A stretch of DNA of 64,000 nt from contig CAJOIU010000006.1 of assembly GCA_905234855.1 (NCBI GenBank), positions 67,741 to 131,740 of the forward strand, written 5' to 3'. The stretch is from an uncultured Oscillospiraceae bacterium (GTDB taxonomy: Bacteria > Bacillota > Clostridia > Oscillospirales > Oscillospiraceae). Numbering within the stretch: the first letter of the stretch is position 1; each line of letters opens with the position of its first letter. The position numbers and the translations under genes were made by a program. This document shows, piece by piece, positions 40,662 through 50,333 of the stretch. The notes beneath the pieces are model-generated. The model was not told the DNA's origin, searched no databases, and was given only the letters and a program-made list of their open reading frames with translations.

Positions 40662-40838
40662 TTGTTGACAGCGGCACCTGAGGCGGCCGCGCCCGCTGCC
40701 GCGCCCGAAGAGGCTCCCGCCGACAGCGGCGCTTCCGGCGAGGCCGGCGGCGCACAGGCAGGCCATGCGCTGGACCTTTCCGTCAATGGCCGTATCTCCA
40801 CCGCCGCCGATCCCGACGCTTCGGAAGCCGAAGGCTGA
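40662..40838 (+). pseudogene. Possible C-terminal coding remnant (Ala/Pro/Glu/Ser-Gly rich)
   Basis: LLTAAPEAAAPAAAPEEAPADSGASGEAGGAQAGHALDLSVNGRISTAADPDASEAEG*; no convincing start or RBS. Confidence 0.25.
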
Positions 40839-40854
40839 TCCGGCACGACCGCAT

Positions 40855-40889
40855 AAAAAAACTCCTGCCTCTCGGGGCAGGAGTTTTTT
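40855..40889. terminator. Bidirectional terminator
   Basis: AAAAAAACTCCTGCC...GGCAGGAGTTTTTT. Confidence 0.85.
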
Positions 40890-40898
40890 CTTTCGGGA

Positions 40899-41528
40899 TC
40901 AGAGCTCACGCTTTTCATAGAGCCATATGGACAGCAGCCACGACAGTGCAAATACTGCAGCGGCGATCAGCGCCAAGACCGGGATATGCCAGCCCATGCG
41001 GGCGGCTATATCCGGCTGGCCGATCTCATCCGCCCGCATCGACAGCATGACGATGACAAGCGCGACAGCGACAGCGACGGCCATCGTGACGGCGCGTCCC
41101 TTCTCCACCCCCAGCCGGAGCATGGGCGGCAGCGAAACGGCGGGGATCAGCACGCCATAGCACAGAAGCTGCGCCGGCAGCCGTGCGAGCGCATAGGCGT
41201 CGCCGCCCAGAACGAGCAGCCGCACAAGCCAAAGCAGCGCCAGAAACAGGCACGTTCCTCCCACCGTGATCAGCGAGGCGATATATTTTTCCGAGACGAT
41301 CTGCCGCCGCGTCACAGGGAGGGTAAGGGAATAATCGTTCCACCCTGTTTTTTCCTCCACGGCAAGGATCATGATCGGGATCATCCCCGCGAACAGGATC
41401 GGATACAGCAGATACGCCGCGCCGGTTTCAAGAAACACAAACAGCACCGACGTGATCACGATGACGGCGAGATAGAGGCGGCAGTTCTTCCGCGCCACAT
41501 ACCAGTCCTTCAGCAGCAGACCTCTCAT
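40899..41528 (-). CDS. ABC-2 type transporter permease
   Basis: MRGLLLKDWYVARKNCRLYLAVIV...WNDYSLTLPVTRRQIVSEKYI; ATGA overlap with upstream ATPase. Confidence 0.85.
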   Translation of the reverse strand: MRGLLLKDWYVARKNCRLYLAVIVITSVLFVFLETGAAYLLYPILFAGMIPIMILAVEEKTGWNDYSLTLPVTRRQIVSEKYIASLITVGGTCLFLALLWLVRLLVLGGDAYALARLPAQLLCYGVLIPAVSLPPMLRLGVEKGRAVTMAVAVAVALVIVMLSMRADEIGQPDIAARMGWHIPVLALIAAAVFALSWLLSIWLYEKREL

Positions 41529-42367
41529 GACCGATCCTCCTTTGCCATGGCGATGAAAATCTCCTCGATCCCCACGGGCGAAAGCTCCGTTCCGCGGGGC
41601 ACGCCGTCCCGCCGGACGACGGCCTCGGCGCCGAAGGCGGTGATCCGCCGGGTGAGGATGGCGCTCCCGTCCAGCTCCTCCAGCCGCGCCGCGGGGCAAT
41701 GCAGCAGACCGTAGGACGCCTCCAGCACATCCTTCTCCTCGCACAGCAGGAGCCGTCCCTTGTGGAGAAACGCGATGTAATCGCATATTTTCTCGAGATC
41801 GCTTACGATATGCGAGGAGATGAGAACGGCGTTGCGCCCCTCGGCGGCGAAGTCCCGCAGCATCTCGTTCACATCGTCCCGCGCCACGGGATCGAGGCCG
41901 TTCGTCGCCTCGTCCAGCAGGAGCAGCCGGGCGTTGTGGCTGAAGGCCGCGGCGATGCCGAGCTTCTTTTTCATACCCTGCGAGAGCTTATGGAAGGGCT
42001 TATCCGCCGGCACGCTCAGCTTCTGCAGGAGACGGCCGTAGGTCTCCGCCTCCCAGTTCGGATAGATATTCTCCAGCACATGCCCCAGCTCCAGCGCCGT
42101 GAGGCCGGGGATGCCCAACTCATCGAGCACCGCGCCGATCTCCGCTTTGGTGCGCCGGGGATCCTCTTGGCTGCTGCGCCCCAAAACGGTCACGCTGCCG
42201 CCGTCGGCGCGGGTGCTGTCGAGGATGAGCCGGATGGTGGTGCTTTTGCCCGCGCCGTTTTCCCCCACAAGACCCATGACGCAGCCCTCCGGCAGCGTCA
42301 GCTCGCCGATATCCAAGGTGAAATCCCCATAGGTCTTCTGCAGTCCCCGCAGCTCCAAGGCGTTCAT
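41525..42367 (-). CDS. ABC transporter ATP-binding protein
   Basis: GLVGENGAGKSTTIRLIL, KLSQGMKKKLGIAAAF, LLLDEATNGLDP. Confidence 0.93.
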   Translation of the reverse strand: MNALELRGLQKTYGDFTLDIGELTLPEGCVMGLVGENGAGKSTTIRLILDSTRADGGSVTVLGRSSQEDPRRTKAEIGAVLDELGIPGLTALELGHVLENIYPNWEAETYGRLLQKLSVPADKPFHKLSQGMKKKLGIAAAFSHNARLLLLDEATNGLDPVARDDVNEMLRDFAAEGRNAVLISSHIVSDLEKICDYIAFLHKGRLLLCEEKDVLEASYGLLHCPAARLEELDGSAILTRRITAFGAEAVVRRDGVPRGTELSPVGIEEIFIAMAKEDRS

Positions 42368-42741
42368 ATCCCGTCCTCCTCCGTCATGGAAAGCATTTCC
42401 CAAAGCTCCTCCCGTCCGAGGCCGCAGGCCGCCGCCAGCGCCCGTATCCGCGCCATGTGCGCCTCGATCTGCCGCAGATTCTCCTCCCGCAGCAGCTCCA
42501 CGTTCTTCGGCGCCACAAAGCAGCCCTTGCCCGCCACGGTGTAGAGGAATCCGTCCTTTTCCAGCTCGTCGTACGCCCGCTTCGTGGTGATAGCGCTGAT
42601 GCGCAGCTCCTTCGCCAGCCCGCGGATCGACGGCAGCGGCTCGTTTTCCGCCAGAGCCCCGCTGATGATCTGCGTTTTGATCTGGGTATAGATCTGGTCG
42701 TAGATCGGCGCGCCGCTCCGAACGTCGATATAAAGCTCCAT
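42364..42741 (-). CDS. GntR family transcriptional regulator (YtrA-like)
   Basis: APIYDQIYTQIKTQIISGALAENEPLPSIRGLAKELRISAITTKRAYDELEKDGFL. Confidence 0.92.
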   Translation of the reverse strand: MELYIDVRSGAPIYDQIYTQIKTQIISGALAENEPLPSIRGLAKELRISAITTKRAYDELEKDGFLYTVAGKGCFVAPKNVELLREENLRQIEAHMARIRALAAACGLGREELWEMLSMTEEDGI

Positions 42742-42762
42742 CGGCTCACTTCCCTGCATCAT

Positions 42763-42802
42763 CTGTATATGTACAGTATATACAGTAATCACAGTTTGTC
42801 AA
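42763..42802 (-). promoter_or_regulatory. Promoter with palindromic GntR-type operator
   Basis: TTGACA-N16-TATACT (minus strand) overlapped by CTGTATAT-N7-ATATACAG. Confidence 0.7.
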
Positions 42803-42857
42803 GAGAAAAAAACAAAAATCCGCGTGCCAAAGACGGCACGCGGAAAATCGCCAATGA

Positions 42858-44006
42858 TTATTCCAAAATCCTCGCGATCCATGTCCGCCGGACGCGCATG
42901 GCGCCTGTGGGACAGAATTCCTGACAACAGAAGCAGCGCACGCATTTTCTGCGGTCGATGACGGCCTTTTTGTCCCGGATCGTGATGGCCTTGGCGGGGC
43001 AAAGCTCGGCGCAATGCCCGCAGCCCACGCAGCCGTCATAGAGCTGCGGGCGCGAGCGGAGCAGCGCGGCGAGGCTTTTTTTGAGGAATCGGCGGAGCAG
43101 CCCGTCCGCCGGGTCAAGCAGAAACCAGCTCGACGTCGCCCCGGAGCGCCGGAAATCGGTGATGCGGAAGGGCGCGGCGGCCTCCATGCACTCCGGCTTG
43201 CCGTCCGGCGCCAGCAGGCCGCGGCGCTTGGCGGCCTCCATATACGGCAGCTCCCGCTCGTCCTCGCCCACGAGCCACGCGCACAGGCGATCCATGGCAT
43301 AGGGATCGGTTCCCGCGAGCAGCGCACCCATGTGACGCGGCGTTCCCTGCGTGGGGCCGTTGCCCTCCATGGTATCCACCGCGTCGCACAGATACAGCCG
43401 CGGGCGGACGTATTCGTTCAGATCCACGAGCATATCGGCAAAGGCCAGCGGATCGGGATAGCGGAAGTGGTATTCGCTCTTCACGGTGCCGGGGATGACG
43501 CCGTAGAGGTTTTTGACGTTCGCTGTCATGCCCATGAGGCCGTGGGATTTGAGCTTGCAGAAGCTGATGACGGCGTCGCAGCCGTCGAGCCAGCGGCAGT
43601 ATTCAAAGGCTTTGACCGTGACGGCCTCTGGAAAATCCGCGGTGCGGTGGGAAAAATCGCGGTTGAGCTCGCCACCCGCCTCCTCGCACAGCCGCATGCC
43701 CGTAACATTATAAATGCGGCTCAGCACCACGGCGGTGAAGGGCTCGCCGGGGCTGTCGCCCAGCACGACCCGCGCGCCCCGCTCCACGAGCAGGCGCGTC
43801 AGCTCCGCTGCCATCACGGGATGGGTGGTGGCGGCCTTTTCGGGCTTGAGGCCCGCGCAGAGGTTGAGCTTTACGCCGACGCGCATCCCGGGGGTCACCC
43901 AGTCGAGCCCGCCCGCCTGCCGGATGGCCGCCTCCAGCGCTGCGCGCACGGTCTTGCTGTCGTAGTTTTCGCACGGCACGATCGCCGTGGGACGCTTTTC
44001 GTTCAT
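42858..44006 (-). CDS. DUF362 domain protein with C-terminal 2x[4Fe-4S] ferredoxin
   Basis: VGVKLNLCAGLKPEKAATTHP...CKLKSHGLMGMTANVKNLYG...CVGCGHCAELCP...CVRCFCCQEFCP. Confidence 0.93.
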   Translation of the reverse strand: MNEKRPTAIVPCENYDSKTVRAALEAAIRQAGGLDWVTPGMRVGVKLNLCAGLKPEKAATTHPVMAAELTRLLVERGARVVLGDSPGEPFTAVVLSRIYNVTGMRLCEEAGGELNRDFSHRTADFPEAVTVKAFEYCRWLDGCDAVISFCKLKSHGLMGMTANVKNLYGVIPGTVKSEYHFRYPDPLAFADMLVDLNEYVRPRLYLCDAVDTMEGNGPTQGTPRHMGALLAGTDPYAMDRLCAWLVGEDERELPYMEAAKRRGLLAPDGKPECMEAAAPFRITDFRRSGATSSWFLLDPADGLLRRFLKKSLAALLRSRPQLYDGCVGCGHCAELCPAKAITIRDKKAVIDRRKCVRCFCCQEFCPTGAMRVRRTWIARILE

Positions 44007-44206
44007 GACACACCTCGAAGCAATGTCGCTTGTCCCATTGTAGCACACCCGGGCGAACGATTCCAGCAAAACCGGCGGGTTTTATCCCGCGCCGGGAAGA
44101 ACATGTATTGTCATTCCCCAAGAATATGCTATAATTAGGATACATTCAGCAGCAGCGGATGACCGCACATCCGCCTGCAGTGAAAACATGAATTGGAGGA
44201 AGAAGC

Positions 44207-46264
44207 ATGAAAAAAACACTGACCCTTCTGCTGGCTCTTGCGATGGTCTTTTCGCTGGCCACCGCAGCTTTTGCGAGCGGAGAAGCGTCCAAGTCGATGG
44301 ACGAGCTGATCGCCCTGCAGAACGAGACGGACGGCAGCGCCCTGACACCCATCGTCACCACCTCGTTCACCGGCACGACGCTGGCCTATCCCCGCTATGC
44401 CCGCTTTGTGAATCAGGACGCCTCCGGCGAGATCGTCGATCCCATCGCCTGGCACAACGGCGCCGTCTATTCCGAGCCGGGCACATATTCCGTCAGCAAC
44501 GCGTCCTTTGAGATGAATACCGACGCCGACGGCTCCACCACAAACGATTTCTCCGGCCTCGGCGCGGCCGTTCTTGCCACGGGCAAGGGCGTAACGGTCG
44601 AGATCAGCAACTCGAACATCGAGACCACCGGCGTCGCGAAGCTGGCTCTCTTCACGGACAACGGCGCGGTCTCCATCGTGAGAAACTCCACCCTGACCTC
44701 CAACAGCGGCACGATCTATGACGGTTATGTGTCCACGGCCGACCAGACCATGATGGTCGCGCCCCCTTGGGTCCTCGGTCTCGGCGGCCCTCTCTGCAAC
44801 GCCCGTACCACCAACATCATGGGCAACTACTCCACCGCAGCTTACATCGACTCTACCTTCAATGCCGGCGGCTGGGGCGCCCTGTCCACCGACTCCGGCA
44901 CCAATATGCATATGGTCGTGATCAACACCACCGTGAACGTGGAGGATTCCGGCTATGCCGCCTATACCATCGGCGACTCCACCGAGGATTACTACGGCGT
45001 AACAGAGAACGTCTCCACCTATGCGAACATCATGACCGGCGGCGTCGCCACCTATCAGTCCTATGTCGGCGGCACGGACATCGACCTCGTCCAGTTTAAC
45101 GGCGAGACGGACGAATACGGCCACGGTCAGGGCGGCGATGTTGTCGCTACCGTTAGCTCCGGCGCGCTGGTTCCGGGCAAGGTGGTCAAGTCCGTCATCA
45201 ACGCCGAGGAGTTCGGCTTTATGTGCCACGCCAACGGCGCGACCGGCTATAATATCGTGAACCTGCTTGACGGCACAGAGGTCAACACCGGCGACGCCAT
45301 CTTCCTTGTGAAGAAGATCAACTCCATATTCAATGTCGATAACGCCGTTCTGAACTCCGGCACCGGCGTGCTGCTGCAGCTCATCGACAACGACGACGAC
45401 TATGTCGGTCTGGATTTCTCGGCTACATGGGGCATGGACAACGGCTACGGCCATACCTACGGCAGCCATATGCCCACCTTCAACTCCACCTTCCATGAGG
45501 AAGCCGGCTATTCCAATGCGTTTGCCGTCAACACGACGGACGTGGCGAAGAACTGGACCAGCGAGCTGAACCTGACGAACACCGCGGTGGAAGGCGATAT
45601 CTGGAACTCCACCGGGTATGTTGGTTCCAACCCTGCCACTACCCTGACCGTGAACCTCGGCGAGGGCGCCGAGCTTACCGGCGTCATCTCCGCGGGCGCT
45701 TTCAGCCACACCACGAAGGACGCCAAGGTGGGCGAGGGCGACTGGAGCGAAGCCTCCGTGCTCGGCCATGTGACGAATATCGTGAATTCCAACGGCAAGA
45801 ACCTTGTGAATGTCGCACTGTCCGGCAACGCGGTCTGGAACGTGAAGGGCGATTCCGTGATCGACAGCCTGACCGTGGGCGGCGTCGCCAAGGTCGTTGT
45901 TCCGGCGGGCGTCACCCTGACCGTGGGCGATAAGACCTACACCGGCACCACCATCGCGGCGGAGGGCGCCGCCTCCGGCGAGGCTTCCGGCGAGTCCTCC
46001 GGCGAGCCCACCGACGAGCTGGCTTCCAGCGTCCATATCCCGAATGTGGATGTGAGAGGCGCTTTCACCCTCGATGTCGACGTCACCTTTGAGGATCAGG
46101 GCAACGGCGTCAAGACCTATGCCATCGACTTCGACGGCCACCACCTCGAGGGAACCATCAACATGGGCGTCTGGACGGTTTCCTCCGAAGATTCTGCCGA
46201 GCAGGATATCAGCACGGCGGTGCAGACCGCTTATGAGGCGATGACCGGCGCCGGCGGGAAATAA
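44207..46264 (+). CDS. Secreted 685-aa beta-rich (probable right-handed beta-helix) protein
   Basis: Signal peptide MKKTLTLLLALAMVFSLATAAFA; repeated short beta/turn pattern with N/T/S ladders; SGEASGESSGEP linker; C-terminal beta domain; promoter TTGTCA-N16-TATAAT. Confidence 0.75.
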   Translation: MKKTLTLLLALAMVFSLATAAFASGEASKSMDELIALQNETDGSALTPIVTTSFTGTTLAYPRYARFVNQDASGEIVDPIAWHNGAVYSEPGTYSVSNASFEMNTDADGSTTNDFSGLGAAVLATGKGVTVEISNSNIETTGVAKLALFTDNGAVSIVRNSTLTSNSGTIYDGYVSTADQTMMVAPPWVLGLGGPLCNARTTNIMGNYSTAAYIDSTFNAGGWGALSTDSGTNMHMVVINTTVNVEDSGYAAYTIGDSTEDYYGVTENVSTYANIMTGGVATYQSYVGGTDIDLVQFNGETDEYGHGQGGDVVATVSSGALVPGKVVKSVINAEEFGFMCHANGATGYNIVNLLDGTEVNTGDAIFLVKKINSIFNVDNAVLNSGTGVLLQLIDNDDDYVGLDFSATWGMDNGYGHTYGSHMPTFNSTFHEEAGYSNAFAVNTTDVAKNWTSELNLTNTAVEGDIWNSTGYVGSNPATTLTVNLGEGAELTGVISAGAFSHTTKDAKVGEGDWSEASVLGHVTNIVNSNGKNLVNVALSGNAVWNVKGDSVIDSLTVGGVAKVVVPAGVTLTVGDKTYTGTTIAAEGAASGEASGESSGEPTDELASSVHIPNVDVRGAFTLDVDVTFEDQGNGVKTYAIDFDGHHLEGTINMGVWTVSSEDSAEQDISTAVQTAYEAMTGAGGK

Positions 46265-46417
46265 TCCAAAACTATGTCCCGCCCCTGCGCGGGCAAAACA
46301 AATGGAAAATGGCGCGGCGCAGAAGAAATTCTGTGACGCGCTCTTTTCTGCAAAGGGTTTTATCCCGCGCCGCTTTCTGGTATAATACCGGCAAAAGCAT
46401 TGCAAAGGAGCCGCGAC

Positions 46418-48043
46418 GTGAACGACATCAAGATCCTGCAGAACAAGTTCTATCTCTATCTGACGGAGTTTTTCTCCGGCATGGCGGTGATGGCGGTGGA
46501 GCTGGGGGCGAGCCGTCTGCTCGCGCCGTATTTCAGCTCGTCCCAGATCGTATGGACGATCATCATCGGCACCATCATGATCGCCATGGCGCTCGGAAAC
46601 ATCCACGGCGGACGCAGCGCGGACAGAAACCCGAACCCGGACGTGCTGTATCGCCGGATGCTCGTGGCGGCGGTGTGGATCGCGGCGATCCCCGCGCTGG
46701 GGAAATATATCATCCTCGGCATCTCGGCGCTTTTGATCTTCTCGGTGAACAGCCTGTTTCTCGTGTGGGCGGCGTTTGCCGCGTGCATGGTGATCTTCGT
46801 CTATCCGCTGTTTCTGCTCGGCACGGTCACGCCGTCGCTCGCCAAATACAGCATGGACAGCCTCGATGACAGCGGCAGCACCGTCGGAAAGCTCGGCGCG
46901 GCCAATACCGTGGGAAGCATCATCGGGACCTTCGTGCCGACCTTCGTGACGATCCCCACCGTGGGCACGAGCGTCACCTTCCTCATTTTCGCGGGCATCC
47001 TTCTCGTGCTGGCGGCGGTGTATTTTATCAGCCGCGGCGCGGGACGCGGGCGTGTTGCCGCCGCGGGGGTGCTGGTGCTTGCGTGCGTCTTCGCCGGGCA
47101 TTCGGATAGCTTTGCCTTTTGGGAGGACGACCTTGCGTATGAGGGCGAGTCCGTTTATAACTATCTGCAGGTCAAGGAGGACGAGGACGATGTGATCCTC
47201 TCCACGAACGTGCTGTTCGGCGTGCAGTCGATCCTCAAAAAGAACGAGGCCCTCACGGGCATGTATTACGACTATGCCATGGCCGCGCCGCTCATGGCGG
47301 AGCTCGACCCGGAGCAGGGCGCGGATATCCTCATCCTCGGCATGGGCAGCGGCACCTATGCCACCCAATGCAGCCGGTATTTCGGCCAAAACATCCGCGC
47401 CGTGGGCGTGGAGATCGACGGTAAGATCACCTCGCTCGCGCGGACGTATTTCCAGATGCCGGAGGACGTGGCCGTGTATACCTACGACGGACGGGCGTAC
47501 TTAAACGCCGTGGAGGAGACCTACGACGTGATCCTCGTGGACGCCTATCAGGACATCACGATCCCCTTCCAAATGGCGTCGGAGGAGTTTTTCACGCTCG
47601 TGAAGGAGCATCTGCGCGACGGCGGCGTGATGGTCGTCAACATGAACATGCGCGGGCAGGACGAGGGGAACATCAACCAGTATCTGTCCGACACCATTGC
47701 GGGCGTGTTCGGGTATGTGTATACGGCGGATGTGGCGCGCAACACGAACCGCGAGCTTTTCGCCTCCGATTCCCCCGATATGCTCGCGCGGCTCGACGCG
47801 GGCATCGAGCGGCTCTCCGCCGCGGGGGACGAAAAGAGCGCGGCGCTTTCCGACATGATGACGACCGTTCGCGCGGCGCTCGTCCCGTATGAGCCGGGCG
47901 GGTATCTGCTCACCGACGACAAGGCGCCCGTGGAGCTTCTGAGCATGCGCGCCATCGACGCGCTGATCGCCGACGAGGTGACGTATTACAAGGGCGTCTA
48001 CGAGCGCGAGGGCGTCTCGGGGCTGATCGAGCGCTTCGGCTGA
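46418..48043 (+). CDS. Membrane-embedded spermidine-synthase-like (polyamine aminopropyltransferase-like) protein
   Basis: N-terminal multi-TM EFFSGMAVMAVELGASRLLAPYFSSSQIVWTIIIG; C-terminal DILILGMGSGTYATQCSRYF...VGVEIDGKI...YDVILVDAYQD; GTG start after AAAGGAG. Confidence 0.8.
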   Translation: MNDIKILQNKFYLYLTEFFSGMAVMAVELGASRLLAPYFSSSQIVWTIIIGTIMIAMALGNIHGGRSADRNPNPDVLYRRMLVAAVWIAAIPALGKYIILGISALLIFSVNSLFLVWAAFAACMVIFVYPLFLLGTVTPSLAKYSMDSLDDSGSTVGKLGAANTVGSIIGTFVPTFVTIPTVGTSVTFLIFAGILLVLAAVYFISRGAGRGRVAAAGVLVLACVFAGHSDSFAFWEDDLAYEGESVYNYLQVKEDEDDVILSTNVLFGVQSILKKNEALTGMYYDYAMAAPLMAELDPEQGADILILGMGSGTYATQCSRYFGQNIRAVGVEIDGKITSLARTYFQMPEDVAVYTYDGRAYLNAVEETYDVILVDAYQDITIPFQMASEEFFTLVKEHLRDGGVMVVNMNMRGQDEGNINQYLSDTIAGVFGYVYTADVARNTNRELFASDSPDMLARLDAGIERLSAAGDEKSAALSDMMTTVRAALVPYEPGGYLLTDDKAPVELLSMRAIDALIADEVTYYKGVYEREGVSGLIERFG

Positions 48044-48060
48044 TGCGGGGATATAACAAA

Positions 48061-48095
48061 GCTCCGGCGGAAATCACTCCGCCGGAGTCCTTTTT
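48061..48095. terminator. Terminator
   Basis: CTCCGGCGG...CCGCCGGAG + TTTTT. Confidence 0.8.
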
Positions 48096-48103
48096 ATGCT
48101 GTA

Positions 48104-48586
48104 TTAAGCCCGCTCGTAGGTGCGGAAGCGGAAGCGGAGGCCGTTTTCCTCCTGCCAAGAGCCGTCCTCGGCGCAGCGCCATTGGGCGGGGTCAAGGGCG
48201 GGGAAAAAGCTGTCCGACACGGGCGCGGCGTCGATCTCTGTGGCATAGACGCGGGTGATATAGGGGAACATCTGCCGATAGACGCTCGCCCCGCCGATCA
48301 CGAGGCAGCGGTCATATGCTTCGGCGGCCTCGACTGCCTCCTCCACGGTATGCGCCACCTGCGCGCCCTCAATGGCGATGGGCTGCGAGGTCAGAACGAT
48401 GTTGTGCCGCCCTTTGAGGGGCTTGCCACCGGGGAAATCGGCCAGCGTTTTCCGGCCGACGATGACGGCCGCGCCGTCGGTCAGCTCGCGGAAATGCTTC
48501 CGATCCGCCCGCACCGTGACGGGCTGCGTGCCGTCCGCGCCGATGCCGCCGTCGGCATACAGGGCAACGATAGCGTCCATACTCAC
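48104..48586 (-). CDS. folA: Dihydrofolate reductase
   Basis: MDAIVALYADGGIGADGTQPVTVRADRKHFRELTDGAAVIVGRKTLADFPGGKPLKGRHNIVLTSQ...CLVIGGASVYRQMFPYI. Confidence 0.92.
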   Translation of the reverse strand: MSMDAIVALYADGGIGADGTQPVTVRADRKHFRELTDGAAVIVGRKTLADFPGGKPLKGRHNIVLTSQPIAIEGAQVAHTVEEAVEAAEAYDRCLVIGGASVYRQMFPYITRVYATEIDAAPVSDSFFPALDPAQWRCAEDGSWQEENGLRFRFRTYERA

Positions 48587-49413
48587 ACCGCCACCGGGAT
48601 CTTCCCGGTGAAATCGGAGTATTCATAGCCCTCGACGCGGAAGCTGTCGCGGGTGAATTTGTAGAAATCGTCCACCGTTGGGTCGATGATGAACCTCGGC
48701 GCGGGCTTCGGCTCGTTTTGGATGATCTCCTCGATGGCGGGAACGTGCCGGTCATAGATATGAGCGTCGGCAATGACATGGACAAATTCGCCCGGCTCGA
48801 AGCCGGTGACCTGCGCGATCATCATGGTGAGGACGGAATACTGCACCACGTTCCAGTTATTGGCGGCGAGCATGTCCTGCGAGCGCTGGTTCAGGATGGC
48901 GTTCAGCTTATTGCCCGTGACGTTGAAGGTCATCGAATAGGCGCAGGGATACAGTGCCATTTCCGAGAGGTCGGCGAAGGTATAGATGTTCGTCATGATC
49001 CGGCGGGAGGCGGGATTGTGCTTGAGGTCCCACAGCACCTTGTCCACCTGATCCATATCCCCCTCGGGGTAGTGGTGCTTCACGCCGAGCTGATAGCCGT
49101 AGGCCTTGCCGATGGAGCCGGTTTCGTCCGCCCATGCGTCCCATACGCGGGTGCGCAGGTCATGGACATTGTTGCTCTTCTGCTGCCAGATCCAGAGAAG
49201 CTCATCCACGGCGGACTTCCAGAACGTCCGGCGGATGGTGAGGATAGGAAACTCCTCCGAGAGATCGTAGCGGTTCACGATGCCGAACCGCTTGACGGTA
49301 TGGGCGGGCGCGCCGTCCTCCCAGTGGGGACGCACCTCGCGGTCGGTGTCCCAGATGCCGTTTTCCAGAATATCCTTGCAGTTTTGGATAAAGATATTGT
49401 CCGCTTTGCTCAT
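48583..49413 (-). CDS. thyA: Thymidylate synthase
   Basis: SKADNIFIQNCKDILENG...KSAVDELLWIWQQKSNNV...ALYPCAYSMTFNVTGNKLNAILNQRSQDMLAANNWNVVQYSVL. Confidence 0.94.
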   Translation of the reverse strand: MSKADNIFIQNCKDILENGIWDTDREVRPHWEDGAPAHTVKRFGIVNRYDLSEEFPILTIRRTFWKSAVDELLWIWQQKSNNVHDLRTRVWDAWADETGSIGKAYGYQLGVKHHYPEGDMDQVDKVLWDLKHNPASRRIMTNIYTFADLSEMALYPCAYSMTFNVTGNKLNAILNQRSQDMLAANNWNVVQYSVLTMMIAQVTGFEPGEFVHVIADAHIYDRHVPAIEEIIQNEPKPAPRFIIDPTVDDFYKFTRDSFRVEGYEYSDFTGKIPVAV

Positions 49414-49556
49414 AAGGGGATACCTGCCTTTTTTGTGGTTCTGAGGAATAACACAATTATTATACAACAGATCGCCGCCGCGGGAAAGAGCGAATTTGCC
49501 GCGGCGGCAGAATTGTGCTATAATGACCTTTACCGAGAAAAAAGGAGCCGAGCGAT

Positions 49557-50333
49557 ATGAAAAAAACCGCCAGCTACCCGCTCTATCGGCTCATCAAGTG
49601 GCTGGTGCGGGTGTTTTATCCGAAAACCGAGATCGTCGGCGCGGAGCATCTGCCGCCGGAGCCGTGCGTCATCGTGGGGAACCACACCCAGATGAACGGC
49701 CCCATCGTGAGCGAGCTGTATCTTCCCGTGGAGCGGTATACATGGTGCGCCGGGGAGATGATGCATCTGCGCGAGGTGCCTGCCTATGCATACCGGGATT
49801 TCTGGTCGCAGAAGCCGGGCTGGAGCCGATGGTTTTATAAGCTCCTGTCATATATCGTTGCGCCGCTCTCCGTTTGCATATTCAATAACGCGAACACCGT
49901 CGCCGTGTATCACGACAGCCGTGTCATCACCACCTTCCGGGAGAGCATCCGCCGCCTGCAGGAGGGCGCGAGCCTCGTGATCTTCCCGGAGCATGACGCG
50001 CCGCACAACCATATCCTGTGTGATTTTCAGGATAAATTCATCGACCTTGCCCGGTTTTATTATAAGAAGACGGGGCAGGCGCTGGCCTTTGTCCCGATGT
50101 ATATCGCTCCGGCGCTGAAAACCGCCTATTTCGGCGAGGCGATCCGCTTCGATCCCGCCGCGCCCATCGCGGAGGAGCGCGGGCGAATCTGCGCCGCGCT
50201 CATGGAAGCGATCACCAAGATCGCCTGCGCTCTTCCGGAGCATACGGTGGTGCCGTACCGCAACATCCCCAAGAGCCAATATCCATCCAATCTCGCCAAG
50301 GAGGCGTACGCCTATGAAAAAGCCGACGGTTGA
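49557..50333 (+). CDS. PlsC-like acyltransferase
   Basis: CVIVGNHTQMNGPIVSEL (NHxxxxxP-type variant), GASLVIFPEHDAP; promoter TTGCCG-N17-TATAAT. Confidence 0.75.
   Translation: MKKTASYPLYRLIKWLVRVFYPKTEIVGAEHLPPEPCVIVGNHTQMNGPIVSELYLPVERYTWCAGEMMHLREVPAYAYRDFWSQKPGWSRWFYKLLSYIVAPLSVCIFNNANTVAVYHDSRVITTFRESIRRLQEGASLVIFPEHDAPHNHILCDFQDKFIDLARFYYKKTGQALAFVPMYIAPALKTAYFGEAIRFDPAAPIAEERGRICAALMEAITKIACALPEHTVVPYRNIPKSQYPSNLAKEAYAYEKADG

Noticed and set aside
44135-47389. 1084-aa minus-strand ORF
   Set aside because: Lies antisense to the secreted protein gene (with a clear signal peptide) and the spermidine-synthase-like gene; composition (G/H/R/D rich, repetitive) is typical of antisense translation in GC-rich DNA.
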